The position numbers and the translations under genes were made by a program. From NCBI GenBank assembly GCA_902556425.1, contig CACDWG010000004.1, positions 86,107 to 150,106 on the forward strand: 64,000 nucleotides of DNA. Reading direction: 5' to 3'. Shown in pieces: positions 53,391 through 62,789 of the stretch (position 1 is its first letter; every line of letters begins with the position of its first letter). The DNA is from UBA4421 sp002704225 (lineage in GTDB: Bacteria > Pseudomonadota > Gammaproteobacteria > Pseudomonadales > Azotimanducaceae). Below the pieces are notes generated by a model. The model searched no databases. It was not told where the DNA came from and worked only from the letters and a program-made list of their open reading frames with translations.

Positions 53391-53639
53391 TTAGGGTGTT
53401 TCAGCCTTAATCGACACGGCATGCAGTGCACCTGAGGCAATCAAATCCTGAATGCACGCATACACTTCTTGCTGCTTTTTCACTCGGCTCATGCCATCAA
53501 AATGCTCGCTGATCACGGCAATCGCCGCACGATTTCCTTCAATTTCCACGGTGACCTGAGCACCCGGGATAGCGGTCTCTACTCGGCTTTTGACGTCATC
53601 TTGCATACTGTATTTTCCATCTAATCTTGCATCGGACAT
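53391..53639 (-). CDS. ibaG: IbaG/BolA-family protein
   Basis: 82 residues, or 71 from the ATG at 53606, the start that matches IbaG proteins better (MQDDVKSRVETAIPGAQVTV). The BolA fold is shown by ISEHFDGMSRVKKQQEVYAC and the C-terminal SGALHAVSIKAE. BolA-type proteins bind Fe-S glutaredoxins; IbaG is linked to acid response. It lies next to murA as usual. mlaB-type genes, often adjacent, do not follow. Confidence 0.87.
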   Translation of the reverse strand: MSDARLDGKYSMQDDVKSRVETAIPGAQVTVEIEGNRAAIAVISEHFDGMSRVKKQQEVYACIQDLIASGALHAVSIKAETP

Positions 53640-53981
53640 TTCTACCCATTGGACAATCAGCTCAGGGAATACCGCAATCGTCCGGCCGCTATGTTACGCG
53701 ATATCGGCAAATACAACACTGCGCCGTGGCAAACGGATGGCTTCAACCGAATATTTCTTGCCAAGGATGCCTTGGCTACAGCTGGGGATACGACTAAAGT
53801 GCTGTGTCTCGATTGGTGACGAGCGATTATTTCTATCGAAACCGCGTTGACACCGGCTTCGTTTGTGGCGCAAAGACGGTAGCCCTCATCATTAATATCG
53901 CGGTGAACCCCGTTGACTACGCAGCTCAGCACCAGTCTGCATGAAACTACGCCATAAGCTCTTAACACAGGACATACCCAT
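53640..53981. other. Gap between ibaG and the exchanger gene
   Basis: About 340 bases, flanked by genes that run apart from each other. No mla gene is recognisable here, although mlaFEDCB normally occupies this position in related genomes. It probably contains the promoters of both neighbours. Confidence 0.4.
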
Positions 53982-54941
53982 ATGTGGGTCAACTTACTAT
54001 TGATGGCGGCAGGATTCGCGGCTCTCATCTGGAGCGCAGACCGGTTTTTATCAGGGGCTGCGGCGACGGCAACAAACTTGGGCGTTTCCAATATTTTGAT
54101 TGGGTTAACCGTCGTATCTCTGGGTACTTCAGCGCCTGAAATCGTTGTCGCTTTGATTGCCGCATTGGAGGGCAACGCCATATTGGCCGTTGGTAACGCC
54201 ATAGGCTCCAACATCGCCAACATTGGTCTGGTGTTGGGCATTACAGCCATCATCGCCCCGCTGCCTTTCTCCGATAACGTCCTGCGCCGCGAACTTCCCT
54301 GGCTTCTAGGAGCCACCACACTCGCCATCATTCTCATGTTCGACCGCGAGTTGGACCGGGTAGACGGCCTCATTCTGCTCTGCGGCCTGACGTACATACT
54401 CTGGCAGCTGTTACGTTCGGAGAAAGAGACGGACCCAGCCGACAGCGCGCTAGCCAGCGAACTCGAAGAGCTGCCTCAGATGAATCAAGGCAGTGCGGTT
54501 TTTTGGCTGATCTCAGGGCTGCTCGTACTACTCGCTGCCGCGCAACTGTTGGTCTATGCCGCGACTGAGATCGCTTTAGAGCTAGGCATCAGTAGCATGA
54601 TCATCGGCCTGACTATTGTAGCCGTCGGCACCAGTCTGCCAGAGCTCGCTGCTACTGTTGGGGCTGCGATGAAGGGCCAGCCTGATATCGCTATCGGCAA
54701 CATCGTTGGCTCGAATATTTTGAATATTTTGGCGGTTCTGGCGGTTCCAGGCATCGTGAGCGCGACGGCGCTGGATTTTTCAGCGCTTTGGCGAGACAGC
54801 GGCATGATGCTGGCCTTAACACTCATGCTGGCTTTGTTCGCTTATGGCTTGAACTCACGCGCAGTCATCACGCGATTCGAAGGCATGGTTATGTTGTTGG
54901 CATGGATCGGCTACAACGCGTTACTGGCCCAACAAGCATAG
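53982..54941 (+). CDS. yrbG: CaCA-family Na+/Ca2+ exchanger (YrbG)
   Basis: Inner-membrane cation antiporter. 319 residues, about ten helices in two inverted halves. The alpha-1 repeat is GTSAPEIVVALIAALEGNAI followed by VGNAIGSNIANI; alpha-2 is VGTSLPELAATVGAAMKGQP followed by IGNIVGSNILNI. The acidic residues of both repeats are in place. It stands first in the run to kdsC; kdsD, normally in between, is missing. Confidence 0.92.
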   Translation: MWVNLLLMAAGFAALIWSADRFLSGAAATATNLGVSNILIGLTVVSLGTSAPEIVVALIAALEGNAILAVGNAIGSNIANIGLVLGITAIIAPLPFSDNVLRRELPWLLGATTLAIILMFDRELDRVDGLILLCGLTYILWQLLRSEKETDPADSALASELEELPQMNQGSAVFWLISGLLVLLAAAQLLVYAATEIALELGISSMIIGLTIVAVGTSLPELAATVGAAMKGQPDIAIGNIVGSNILNILAVLAVPGIVSATALDFSALWRDSGMMLALTLMLALFAYGLNSRAVITRFEGMVMLLAWIGYNALLAQQA

Positions 54942-54953
54942 GAAGCGCAACCC

Positions 54954-55475
54954 ATGAGTGACACACAAAAACCACTGTATGACCTAGCTCGATCCATTCA
55001 GGGCATTGTCCTCGACGTCGATGGCGTGCTGACCGACGGCAAAATCATCTACAGCTCGGATGGCAGCGAGCAAAAACATTTTCACGTCCAGGATGGCGGC
55101 AGCCTCAAACTCTTAGCCAACCACGGTATTGCGCTTGCCATCATCACAGGACGTCAATCCAGCATCGTGCAGCGGCGTGCAGAAGAGCTAGGCATTTCAT
55201 TTATTCGCCAGGGTGCAGACAGCAAGGCCGAGGCATTAAATGAGCTGGTTCTGGAGGGGTTTCCCGCATCACACCTTTGCGCCATCGGCGATGATATTCA
55301 GGACTTTCAACTGTTCGAACACCCCGCAGTAACACTCGCGGCGACCGTCGCAAACGCGCACCCAGCCGTGCTCGCCAAAGCCCAATTCGTAACCCAGCGC
55401 CGCGGAGGCGAAGGCGTCATCGTTGAACTGAGCGAGCTTCTATTACGCGCTCGGGAACAATGGCACTTCGCGTAG
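54954..55475 (+). CDS. kdsC: 3-deoxy-D-manno-octulosonate 8-phosphate phosphatase KdsC
   Basis: HAD-superfamily phosphatase that makes KDO for the LPS core. 173 residues, C0-type HAD without a cap domain: catalytic loop VLDVDGVLTDGKI (two Asp), ALAIITGRQSSIVQRRAEEL, and SHLCAIGDDIQDFQLFEHPA (motif III/IV). It starts 12 bases after the exchanger gene stop and precedes lptC. Confidence 0.94.
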   Translation: MSDTQKPLYDLARSIQGIVLDVDGVLTDGKIIYSSDGSEQKHFHVQDGGSLKLLANHGIALAIITGRQSSIVQRRAEELGISFIRQGADSKAEALNELVLEGFPASHLCAIGDDIQDFQLFEHPAVTLAATVANAHPAVLAKAQFVTQRRGGEGVIVELSELLLRAREQWHFA

Positions 55476-55507
55476 TGCGTCTCTGAGCTGCTCTTTCGAA
55501 GGTCGCT

Positions 55508-56200
55508 ATGCCAGAACCCACTCGACAAGCCGACACGAATCACACGCTCACCGGATGGCGCGCACCGGTTATTGTTTTAGCCGCATTGCTCTGTGCTTTG
55601 TTGCTGTGGCCGAACGAAGGAAACAAACCCAGCTCATCGGCTGCCTTGAAGGGGGATGGAGACGAGGCACGCGACAATTTATTCGCGTCGCTAAAACCGT
55701 CAAGCACGGCAACCCAAGTAACCTGGCAAGTATTCTCCGAATCCGGTGCCTTGAGTTACGAGGTCAGTGCTTTGGCGTTAGAGCAATTCCAGGCGCTCCA
55801 GCTGATGAAAGTCGAACAGCCGTTGATCCGAATGACCACCGATCAACAGCGACCTTGGCTGATTCAAGCTGCCCTAGGCGAAATTTCCAGCGCCCGAAAC
55901 CCAAGCGTCAATGAGTCTGCCAAAGCGAACAAGCTGGATCTGCGCGGAAATGTTCAAATCACTCAAGATCAAAATGATCCACGTCATGCCTTACGCCTGT
56001 TTACGCCTCAATTAAGTATTTTTCCGTCACAGCAGCGAGCGGTCACCAACGAGCCTGTGGTGGTCCGTCACGCTCAGTTCATCACCACTAGCCATGGTCT
56101 TGACCTGAATCTTAAGACAGGCACTCTGAGCTTTGCTGAGAGCGACAACACTCGCGTCGTCAGCAAACTTTTCCTCAACCAACAGTCAAAGGGCACGTAG
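55508..56200 (+). CDS. lptC: LPS export protein LptC
   Basis: Bitopic inner-membrane protein of the Lpt bridge. 230 residues: short N-terminus, one helix (VIVLAALLCALLLW) and a periplasmic beta-jellyroll with poorly conserved sequence (TWQVFSESGALSYEVSALAL; LDLRGNVQITQDQND). It is identified mainly by position between kdsC and lptA and by layout. Slightly longer than the roughly 190-residue E. coli protein. Confidence 0.9.
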   Translation: MPEPTRQADTNHTLTGWRAPVIVLAALLCALLLWPNEGNKPSSSAALKGDGDEARDNLFASLKPSSTATQVTWQVFSESGALSYEVSALALEQFQALQLMKVEQPLIRMTTDQQRPWLIQAALGEISSARNPSVNESAKANKLDLRGNVQITQDQNDPRHALRLFTPQLSIFPSQQRAVTNEPVVVRHAQFITTSHGLDLNLKTGTLSFAESDNTRVVSKLFLNQQSKGT

Positions 56201-56201
56201 G

Positions 56202-56750
56202 GTGATCGAGAGCACAATTTTACGCCATTGGGTTTTAGCTGCAGCCTTTACGTTTGGACTTCTGCACGCACTAAGCGCAAGAGCGGAGGCATCTACTGCC
56301 CATCAAAGCAACGGGCTCACCATCGAAGGTGATAGCGCCGTATTTCTGCAGGCTCAGAACAGCATCGAATATTCGGGCAATGTGATCGCCTTTATGAACG
56401 GCATGCGCATCAATGGCGACCGCGTGCTCGTCCAAATGAGCGACGATCGCGTCGAGCGGATTACAACCAGCGGCCAACCGGCCAGTTTTTGGCAAGAGCA
56501 ACCTGACACTACCGATGACACCACCGCTCGGGCGGAGACGATCGTTTACCTGCCAAGTTCCGGGCTACTGGAACTGTCCGGGGGCGCGTCGTTGATCCAA
56601 GCGGGCAATGAAGTCCGTAGCGCGTTGATCCGATACAACCTCATCGAAAGACAACTGGATGCGCGCGGCGACAAAGAAACCTCTGAGCGAGTGAGAATGC
56701 AACTCAGTATTCCCTCGCGCGCACCAGACACGACCCCGCCAGCACCATGA
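56202..56750 (+). CDS. lptA: Periplasmic LPS transport protein LptA
   Basis: Bridge component that carries LPS from LptC to LptD. About 182 residues from a GTG at 56202, one base after the lptC stop; the longer frame from 56133 lies inside lptC. Signal peptide: LAAAFTFGLLHALSARAEA. The OstA domain shows LTIEGDSAVFLQAQNSIEYS and VIAFMNGMRINGDRVLVQMS. It overlaps lptB by four bases. Confidence 0.92.
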   Translation: MIESTILRHWVLAAAFTFGLLHALSARAEASTAHQSNGLTIEGDSAVFLQAQNSIEYSGNVIAFMNGMRINGDRVLVQMSDDRVERITTSGQPASFWQEQPDTTDDTTARAETIVYLPSSGLLELSGGASLIQAGNEVRSALIRYNLIERQLDARGDKETSERVRMQLSIPSRAPDTTPPAP

Positions 56751-57466
56751 CACTGAAAGCCCAGTCGTTACGAAAGCGTTATGCGCAAAAGACCGTAATT
56801 GAAGACGTTTCGCTCAGCGTTGACCGAGGCGAAATTGTCGGGCTACTAGGCCCGAATGGCGCAGGCAAAACCACCTGCTTTTATACCATCGTCGGCCTGA
56901 TCAGGGCGGATGCCGGACGCGTTTGGCTCGACGACCAAGAGCTCACCCATGCGGCTATGCATGAACGGGCGGCACAAGGTCTTGGCTATCTGCCACAAGA
57001 AGCCAGTGTGTTTCGAACCCTGACCGCCGAAGCCAATATTATGGCCATGCTCGAACTCAACCCTGCCCTTGACGCCCTAGCAAGACAGAGCCGTTTGGAA
57101 TCGCTGCTACAAGAGTTTGGACTTGAACACGTGCGAACGAGCCTAGGACAGAGCTTGAGCGGAGGCGAACGCCGGCGCTTGGAAATTGTCCGGGCCCTGG
57201 CAACCGACCCTAAATTCATCCTTCTCGACGAGCCCTTCGCTGGGGTTGATCCCATATCGGTTGCGGATATCAAAGCTGAAATCATCGGATTGGCTGCACG
57301 TGGCATCGGCATTCTCATTACAGATCACAATGTCAGGGAAACGCTGGATATTTGCCATCGCGCCTACGTTGTTCACCAAGGACAGGTGATCGCAAACGGA
57401 CTGCCCAAGGACATTCTGGAAAATGCGACCGTACAAAATGTTTATCTTGGCAAGGAATTTGCTTAA
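56747..57466 (+). CDS. lptB: LPS export ABC transporter ATPase LptB
   Basis: Powers LPS extraction with LptF and LptG. 239 residues with all ABC motifs: Walker A GLLGPNGAGKTTCF, Q-loop YLPQEASVF, signature SLSGGERRRLEI, Walker B FILLDEPFAGVDP and the switch His in ILITDHNVRETLD. Overlaps lptA (ATGA). rpoN follows after 127 bases. Confidence 0.97.
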   Translation: MTLKAQSLRKRYAQKTVIEDVSLSVDRGEIVGLLGPNGAGKTTCFYTIVGLIRADAGRVWLDDQELTHAAMHERAAQGLGYLPQEASVFRTLTAEANIMAMLELNPALDALARQSRLESLLQEFGLEHVRTSLGQSLSGGERRRLEIVRALATDPKFILLDEPFAGVDPISVADIKAEIIGLAARGIGILITDHNVRETLDICHRAYVVHQGQVIANGLPKDILENATVQNVYLGKEFA

Positions 57467-57593
57467 CCTCTGTCCATCGTCAAAATACCGTTGTTAACAC
57501 GCATCGCTGGAACGTTCATTGCACCGGTCCAACCTTACCGACTTGGGTAGTTATGCAGCACCTGATTAGCATCATCCACATCAGCCGCCGTCG

Positions 57594-59240
57594 ATGAAGC
57601 AAAGCCTTTCCATCAAGCTGGGTCAGCAACTGAAAATGACCCCTCAGCTGCAGCAAGCCATTCGCCTGCTGCAACTCAGCACTTTGGAACTGGAGCAGGA
57701 AATCCAAGACAGCATCGACGGCAATCCGATGCTAGAAACCGAAGACGATTGGGCAGATTCCCCAGACGATGCATCTGCAGATTCTCAGGACGATTTTTCC
57801 GAGGGCGAGGCCTCTCTCGAGGCAATGGATTCAGCCGCCGCCGAGACCAACGACAATGACTTGCGCGGCGATTTAGACAGTGACTTCGACGGCGACTATT
57901 CTGCGGCAGACCCCGGTCTTGTTGAACTACCCGACAACTATGGGGAGGAAATGGTTTCCAACGATGTTGCCGATATCGCCATCGACGGCATCACGGAATC
58001 CGAAGTGAGCGATCAGCTTCACGAGCCACTTGCCGACGACATACCCGTCGACTCCAATTGGGACGACATCTATCCACAGACGCCATCGGGTGCGTCCGGC
58101 GACAGTGACTACGATGCGGGCGCCAACGATAGCGCAGAGGAAACGCTGGAGAGCCATTTACTTTGGCAACTCAACCTCACACCCATGGCCATGTCTGACC
58201 AGTTCATCGCCTTGGCAATTATCGATGCCATCAACGATGACGGTCTGTTGAGCACTTCCATCGACGAGATTTGTGCAACCTTGGCGCAAAACAATCAGAG
58301 CACCGATGCGCCGCCAACCGAGGGTGAAGTAACCGAAATTCTGAGGAGAATTCAGCGCTTTGACCCGGTAGGTGTCGGTGCGCGAGATCTCCGAGAATGC
58401 CTGCTGATACAGCTGGAGCAACTCGATGACGCAACACCATGGCTCAGCGAAGCCAAGCTACTGGTCGATCAATTTCTGTCGCTTCTAGGCAGCAAGGACT
58501 TCGCGGCACTGGTTCGACAAACTCAACTGACGGAACACGAACTCAGTCAAGTAGTAGCGCTCATAAGAACTCTGCAACCCAGACCTGGCGCGGCATTGTT
58601 GCTGAATCAAGCGGACTACGAAGTGCCCGACGTGCTGGTACGCAAAGAAAAGGGGCGATGGCTGGTAGAGCTCAACCCCGAGACGTTACCAAAGGTTCGC
58701 ATTAACAGCACGTATGCCGGCATGATCAAAAGCGTTCCTGCAGGACCCGACAAAGACTACCTGAGAGATAACCTTCAGGACGCCAAATGGTTTTTGAAGA
58801 GCCTGCAAACACGACACGACACGCTGCTCAAGGTCGCGACAAAAATTATTGAAGTGCAAAAAGATTTCTTGGAACTCGGGCCGGAGGCGATGAAGCCTTT
58901 GATTTTGGCGGATATCGCTGAGCAGGTAGACCTGCATGAATCCACAATATCCCGAGTGACCAATCGCAAATACTTAGCGACTCCGCGGGGTTTGTATGAA
59001 CTCAAATACTTCTTTTCATCGCATGTCGGCACAGCCAGCGGCGGCGAGGTATCCAGCACAGCCATTCGCGCGTTAATCCGTAAGGTTACCGCGGAAGAGA
59101 ACCCCCGCAAACCGTTGAGCGATAGCAAAATTGCCGCAATACTGTCTGAGCAAAACATCAATGTTGCACGTCGAACAGTAGCCAAATATCGAGAATCACT
59201 GTCGATTCCGCCCTCAAACGAAAGGAAACAATTGGTCTAA
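57594..59240 (+). CDS. rpoN: RNA polymerase sigma-54 factor RpoN
   Basis: Sigma factor for nitrogen-related and other activator-dependent promoters. 548 residues: Gln- and Leu-rich region I (MKQSLSIKLGQQLKMTPQLQ), a long acidic region II, core-binding domain with LQPRPGAALL, the HTH and the C-terminal RpoN box ARRTVAKYRE, which reads the -24 element. Followed by hpf, ptsN, rapZ and ptsO in the usual order. Confidence 0.97.
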   Translation: MKQSLSIKLGQQLKMTPQLQQAIRLLQLSTLELEQEIQDSIDGNPMLETEDDWADSPDDASADSQDDFSEGEASLEAMDSAAAETNDNDLRGDLDSDFDGDYSAADPGLVELPDNYGEEMVSNDVADIAIDGITESEVSDQLHEPLADDIPVDSNWDDIYPQTPSGASGDSDYDAGANDSAEETLESHLLWQLNLTPMAMSDQFIALAIIDAINDDGLLSTSIDEICATLAQNNQSTDAPPTEGEVTEILRRIQRFDPVGVGARDLRECLLIQLEQLDDATPWLSEAKLLVDQFLSLLGSKDFAALVRQTQLTEHELSQVVALIRTLQPRPGAALLLNQADYEVPDVLVRKEKGRWLVELNPETLPKVRINSTYAGMIKSVPAGPDKDYLRDNLQDAKWFLKSLQTRHDTLLKVATKIIEVQKDFLELGPEAMKPLILADIAEQVDLHESTISRVTNRKYLATPRGLYELKYFFSSHVGTASGGEVSSTAIRALIRKVTAEENPRKPLSDSKIAAILSEQNINVARRTVAKYRESLSIPPSNERKQLV

Positions 59241-59296
59241 TCTGTCGCGCTTGCTTATGTTGATAGGCCCCTCACCGGATCCTTTAGGAGGACACT

Positions 59297-59623
59297 ATGC
59301 AACTCGATATCACCGGCCATCAGATCGACCTTACCGACGCCTTGCAGCACCATGTTCGAGAAAAAATGAGCAAGCTCGAACGCCACAGTGACGAAATAAC
59401 TCATACGCATGTGGTGTTAAATATTGAAAAACACTGCCATCAGGCGGAAGCTACCGCCCATGTTCCAGGTGCCGAATTGTTTGCCAATGCTGAAGCTGAC
59501 GATATGTACGCGGCGATTGATAAGCTGGCCGACAAAATGGATCGACAACTCCTTAAACACAAAGAAAAAACAGTCGCGCGACACAACGGCGGCCACCACA
59601 GAGCATCGCGACACGAGATTTAA
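59297..59623 (+). CDS. hpf: Ribosome hibernation-promoting factor
   Basis: 108 residues, short form: MQLDITGHQIDLTDALQHHV, KMSKLERHSDEITHTHVVLN and ADDMYAAIDKLADKMDRQLL. The protein binds the decoding centre and drives 100S dimer formation together with RMF where that is present. An exact AGGAGG ribosome-binding site precedes the ATG. Its position after rpoN is conserved. Confidence 0.95.
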   Translation: MQLDITGHQIDLTDALQHHVREKMSKLERHSDEITHTHVVLNIEKHCHQAEATAHVPGAELFANAEADDMYAAIDKLADKMDRQLLKHKEKTVARHNGGHHRASRHEI

Positions 59624-59774
59624 CGGCTGACAACCAGCGAACTTCGCTAAGGCTTCATACACAGCAACAAGATTCTCTGCGAATTGGGCGGTAAGATAGG
59701 CCCGCAAGTTCGGGCCCAGTGACCGACACGGCAATGAACAACATTCAACTGGTAAGTCATGAGAGTCTGCCGCT

Positions 59775-60284
59775 ATGAGCAATACATTAACCGTTAACGA
59801 CTTGGTCAGCAGGACCTCAGTGCACTGCCACTTACGCGCTGGCAGTCGTAAACGACTCTTCCAAGCTGTCGCACAAGAGCTGGTCGACCCTACTCGAGAA
59901 GACGGTGAGGAAGCGATTGATGAGATCTACGACGCATTAGTTGAACGCGAGCGGCTTGGCAGTACGGCTCTCGGCGATGGCGTCGCGATTCCTCATTGCC
60001 GAACCGATTGCAAAACCATTGCCGGTGCGTTCTATACGCTGGAACAGCCTATTGATTACGAGGCACCAGACCAAAGGCCCGTAGACTTAGTCTTTGTTTT
60101 GCTCGTGCCACGCGATGAGCAAACAGCTCATATCGCTGCACTGCAGAGACTTGCCCAACTTTTTTCCGACCCCTCGAATCTTGATGATTTACGCGCGACG
60201 GCATCAGATGACGAACTCTTTAGTGAACTGCTGCGAATCGACTCTGGGCTTACTCAGCCTGAACTGAATCGTAAACTCGCATGA
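59775..60284 (+). CDS. ptsN: PTS IIA-Ntr regulatory protein
   Basis: Phosphorylated by the NPr protein on a His; regulates potassium uptake, nitrogen response and other targets. 169 residues of the PTS_IIA fructose type: LGDGVAIPHCRTD with the phosphorylated His74, then LDYEAPDQRPVDLVFVLLVP-like strand. Overlaps rapZ by four bases. About 150 bases separate it from hpf. Confidence 0.95.
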   Translation: MSNTLTVNDLVSRTSVHCHLRAGSRKRLFQAVAQELVDPTREDGEEAIDEIYDALVERERLGSTALGDGVAIPHCRTDCKTIAGAFYTLEQPIDYEAPDQRPVDLVFVLLVPRDEQTAHIAALQRLAQLFSDPSNLDDLRATASDDELFSELLRIDSGLTQPELNRKLA

Positions 60285-61135
60285 AACTGATCATCGTCAG
60301 CGGCCGCTCGGGCTCCGGTAAATCCACAGCCCTGAGAACTCTGGAGGATGCCGGATATCACTGCGTGGATAATTTACCCGTTGATCTTCTTGATGACCTG
60401 ATGCGTCGTTATGCGGCGGCACAGGGTCAGCTTTCAAAAGTCGCGGTCTGCATTGATGCGCGAAGCTCCGGCTTGGAACACTTTCCCGAATTGTTGCTGC
60501 AACTGCGCGCTCAAGGCATCGATACTCAGGTTCTTTACCTTGATGCGCTCAGCCCAACCCTCGTAAAACGCTTCAGCGAAACGCGCCGTCGCCACCCGTT
60601 GACCAATCGTGCGGTTGATCTTCGGGAAGCGATCGATCGGGAAGCCAACATTCTCACCAGTGTTGCGGATCTGGCTAGCCTGACCATCGACACGACAAAA
60701 ATTTCCAGCAAGGGATTGAGCGAACAAATCGTCACCCGCGTGCTCGAAAACGACGGTGCCTCAGTCAACCTACTGTTTCGCTCCTTCGGCTTCAAACACG
60801 GCATCCCTGTGGACACAGATTTCGTCTTTGATCTGCGCTGTCTACCAAACCCCCATTGGCAGCCCGCACTCCGCCCGCTGAGCGGTTTACATCAAGAAGT
60901 TGCCGGTTACTTAGCGAAAAAATCACTGGTTAATGAGATGTTCGACGACATCACAGGATATCTTGAACGTTGGATACCTCGGTTTGCCGACAATGACCGT
61001 GTGTACCTGACCATCGGTATAGGCTGCACCGGAGGACAGCATCGCAGCGTCTATATGGCAGAGCGTTTAGCGACACACTTCTCTGAGCAACTCGATCAGG
61101 TGCTGGTCCGTCACCGAGAGTTGGGAAAGCACTAG
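60281..61135 (+). CDS. rapZ: RNase adaptor RapZ
   Basis: Guides RNase E to the GlmZ small RNA in enterobacteria, controlling glucosamine-6-phosphate synthase; also a nucleotide-binding protein. 284 residues: Walker A VSGRSGSGKSTALR, ALRTLEDAGYHCVDNLP, FGFKHGIPVDTDFVFDLRCL, and IGCTGGQHRSVYMAERLA. ATG overlaps the ptsN stop (ATGA). Confidence 0.96.
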   Translation: MKLIIVSGRSGSGKSTALRTLEDAGYHCVDNLPVDLLDDLMRRYAAAQGQLSKVAVCIDARSSGLEHFPELLLQLRAQGIDTQVLYLDALSPTLVKRFSETRRRHPLTNRAVDLREAIDREANILTSVADLASLTIDTTKISSKGLSEQIVTRVLENDGASVNLLFRSFGFKHGIPVDTDFVFDLRCLPNPHWQPALRPLSGLHQEVAGYLAKKSLVNEMFDDITGYLERWIPRFADNDRVYLTIGIGCTGGQHRSVYMAERLATHFSEQLDQVLVRHRELGKH

Positions 61136-61171
61136 ACGCCGTTTCGCACGTGCAACTGATCCGCCATCGAT

Positions 61172-61450
61172 ATGCGACACGCCAAATTACACATCGTTAA
61201 CCCACTCGGGCTTCACGCCAGAGCCGCATCCAAGCTTGTCGATGTCGCCAAGAATTTCGCCTCGGATGTCAAAGTGGTCAATGCGGGCGGTATTGAGGCG
61301 GATGCCAAGCGAATCATGAATTTGTTGTTACTGGGCGCGCCGGTTGGCAGCGAGGTCGAACTGTTCGTACAAGGAGAAGACGAAAACGAAGCCTTGGCCG
61401 CGCTAACCGAGCTCATCGACGCGGGCTTTCATGAAATGGAAACGTCATGA
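61172..61450 (+). CDS. ptsO: Nitrogen PTS phosphocarrier NPr
   Basis: HPr-like 92-residue carrier that passes phosphate from EI-Ntr to PtsN. The phosphorylated His15 lies in NPLGLHARAASK, and IMNLLLLGAPVGSEVELFV is the second conserved region. The gene for EI-Ntr (ptsP) is not in the window. The stop overlaps the mgtE start (ATGA). Confidence 0.95.
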   Translation: MRHAKLHIVNPLGLHARAASKLVDVAKNFASDVKVVNAGGIEADAKRIMNLLLLGAPVGSEVELFVQGEDENEALAALTELIDAGFHEMETS

Positions 61451-62787
61451 CACCCGATCAACAGCACTTTGAAGAGGTTCTGGAAGGTATCAGCCGCGGC
61501 AGCGCCGCCGATATAAAAGTACTGCTCGCCTCTCTACGGCCTAGCGAAGTGGCCGGGGTTCTCGAAGCCAACACGCCGGCCACTCGCCGCATTATCTGGG
61601 GCTTAGTAGACGAGGAAGTGCGTAACCAGAGTTTGCAGTATCTGCAAGACGACGTACGCGCCGAATTTCTGGAGGCGATGGACACAGCCCAACTCGTGGC
61701 GGTTGCGGATGATCTGGATACCGATGACTTTGCCGACATTCTGCAGCAGCTACCCACCACCATTACCGATCAGGTGCTCGAGAACCTCGACAGCCGAGAT
61801 CGCGCGCGAGTAGAGTCCGTCCTCCCTTATCCCGAAGACAGCGCCGGCGGCCTGATGAACACCGATACCATCACGGTACGGCCCCGGCACGCGGTTGAAT
61901 TGGTCCTACGCTACCTGCGATTACGTCGAGATCTGCCGGCAACAACCGACGCATTGATCGTGGTGAACAGCCGGGACGAATATCTGGGCATGTTGCCTTT
62001 GACCAAGCTATTAACCGCTGACGCCACGGTTACCGTACGGGAAATCATGAATACGGAGGAGCCGGCCATTCACGTTGGCGAAGCCGATACCGAAGTCGCA
62101 AAGTTGTTTTCGGAACGCGACCTGATTTCCGCACCCGTCGTCGATGACAACGGTTTCTTACTGGGACGAATTACCATCGATGACGTGGTCGACGTCATCA
62201 TAGAAGATGCGGAAGAAGCTCTTCTGGCCCCCGCCGGTCTGGTCGTTGATGAAGACACCTTCGCACCCGTCCGCCGAGCCGTGCGCCGCCGGGCCATCTG
62301 GTTGGGCATCAATCTTGTCACCGCACTGATGGCAGCGGCGGTCATCAGCTTGTTTGAAGACACCATCGTGAAGGTGGTTGCCCTTGCGGTGCTGATGCCC
62401 GTCGTGGCGAGCATGGGCGGCATCGCGGGCACCCAAACCCTCACCTTGGTCATTCGTGGTCAGGCCACCGGTCAGCTGGGTAGGAACAATATGCTATGGA
62501 TGCTGAATCGCGAGTTCGTCATCGCGGCTCTTAATGGCATGCTCTGGGCGACCATAGTCGCCCTTGGTGCGTCTTACTTTTTTGACGACCCGAAGCTCGG
62601 TCTCGTCATTGCGGTTGCCATGGTTGCAACCATCTTGATTGCCGCTGTCGCAGGGAGTCTCCTACCGAGCTTACTCAGACGCATGGACATTGATCCTGCT
62701 ATCGCCGGTGGCGTGGTACTCACCACCATCACCGATGTGGCCGGATTTTTTATTTTTCTCGGCCTCGCCAGCTGGACTTACCTATAG
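61447..62787 (+). CDS. mgtE: Magnesium transporter MgtE
   Basis: Mg2+ channel. 446 residues: MgtE N domain (SLRPSEVAGVLEANTPATRR), two CBS domains (YPEDSAGGLMNTDTITVRPR; REIMNTEEPAIHVGEADTEV) and five membrane helices with the ion-pathway region VVASMGGIAGTQTLTLVIRG. The CBS domains close the channel when Mg2+ is high. Its coupling to ptsO (four-base overlap) is common in proteobacteria. No Mg2+ riboswitch is possible here because no leader exists. Confidence 0.95.
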   Translation: MTPDQQHFEEVLEGISRGSAADIKVLLASLRPSEVAGVLEANTPATRRIIWGLVDEEVRNQSLQYLQDDVRAEFLEAMDTAQLVAVADDLDTDDFADILQQLPTTITDQVLENLDSRDRARVESVLPYPEDSAGGLMNTDTITVRPRHAVELVLRYLRLRRDLPATTDALIVVNSRDEYLGMLPLTKLLTADATVTVREIMNTEEPAIHVGEADTEVAKLFSERDLISAPVVDDNGFLLGRITIDDVVDVIIEDAEEALLAPAGLVVDEDTFAPVRRAVRRRAIWLGINLVTALMAAAVISLFEDTIVKVVALAVLMPVVASMGGIAGTQTLTLVIRGQATGQLGRNNMLWMLNREFVIAALNGMLWATIVALGASYFFDDPKLGLVIAVAMVATILIAAVAGSLLPSLLRRMDIDPAIAGGVVLTTITDVAGFFIFLGLASWTYL

Positions 62788-62789
62788 CC

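Noticed and set aside
53657..54397. 246-codon open frame on the minus strand
   Set aside because: It is the antisense of the exchanger gene, with low-complexity Ser/Asn/Ala composition and no motif.
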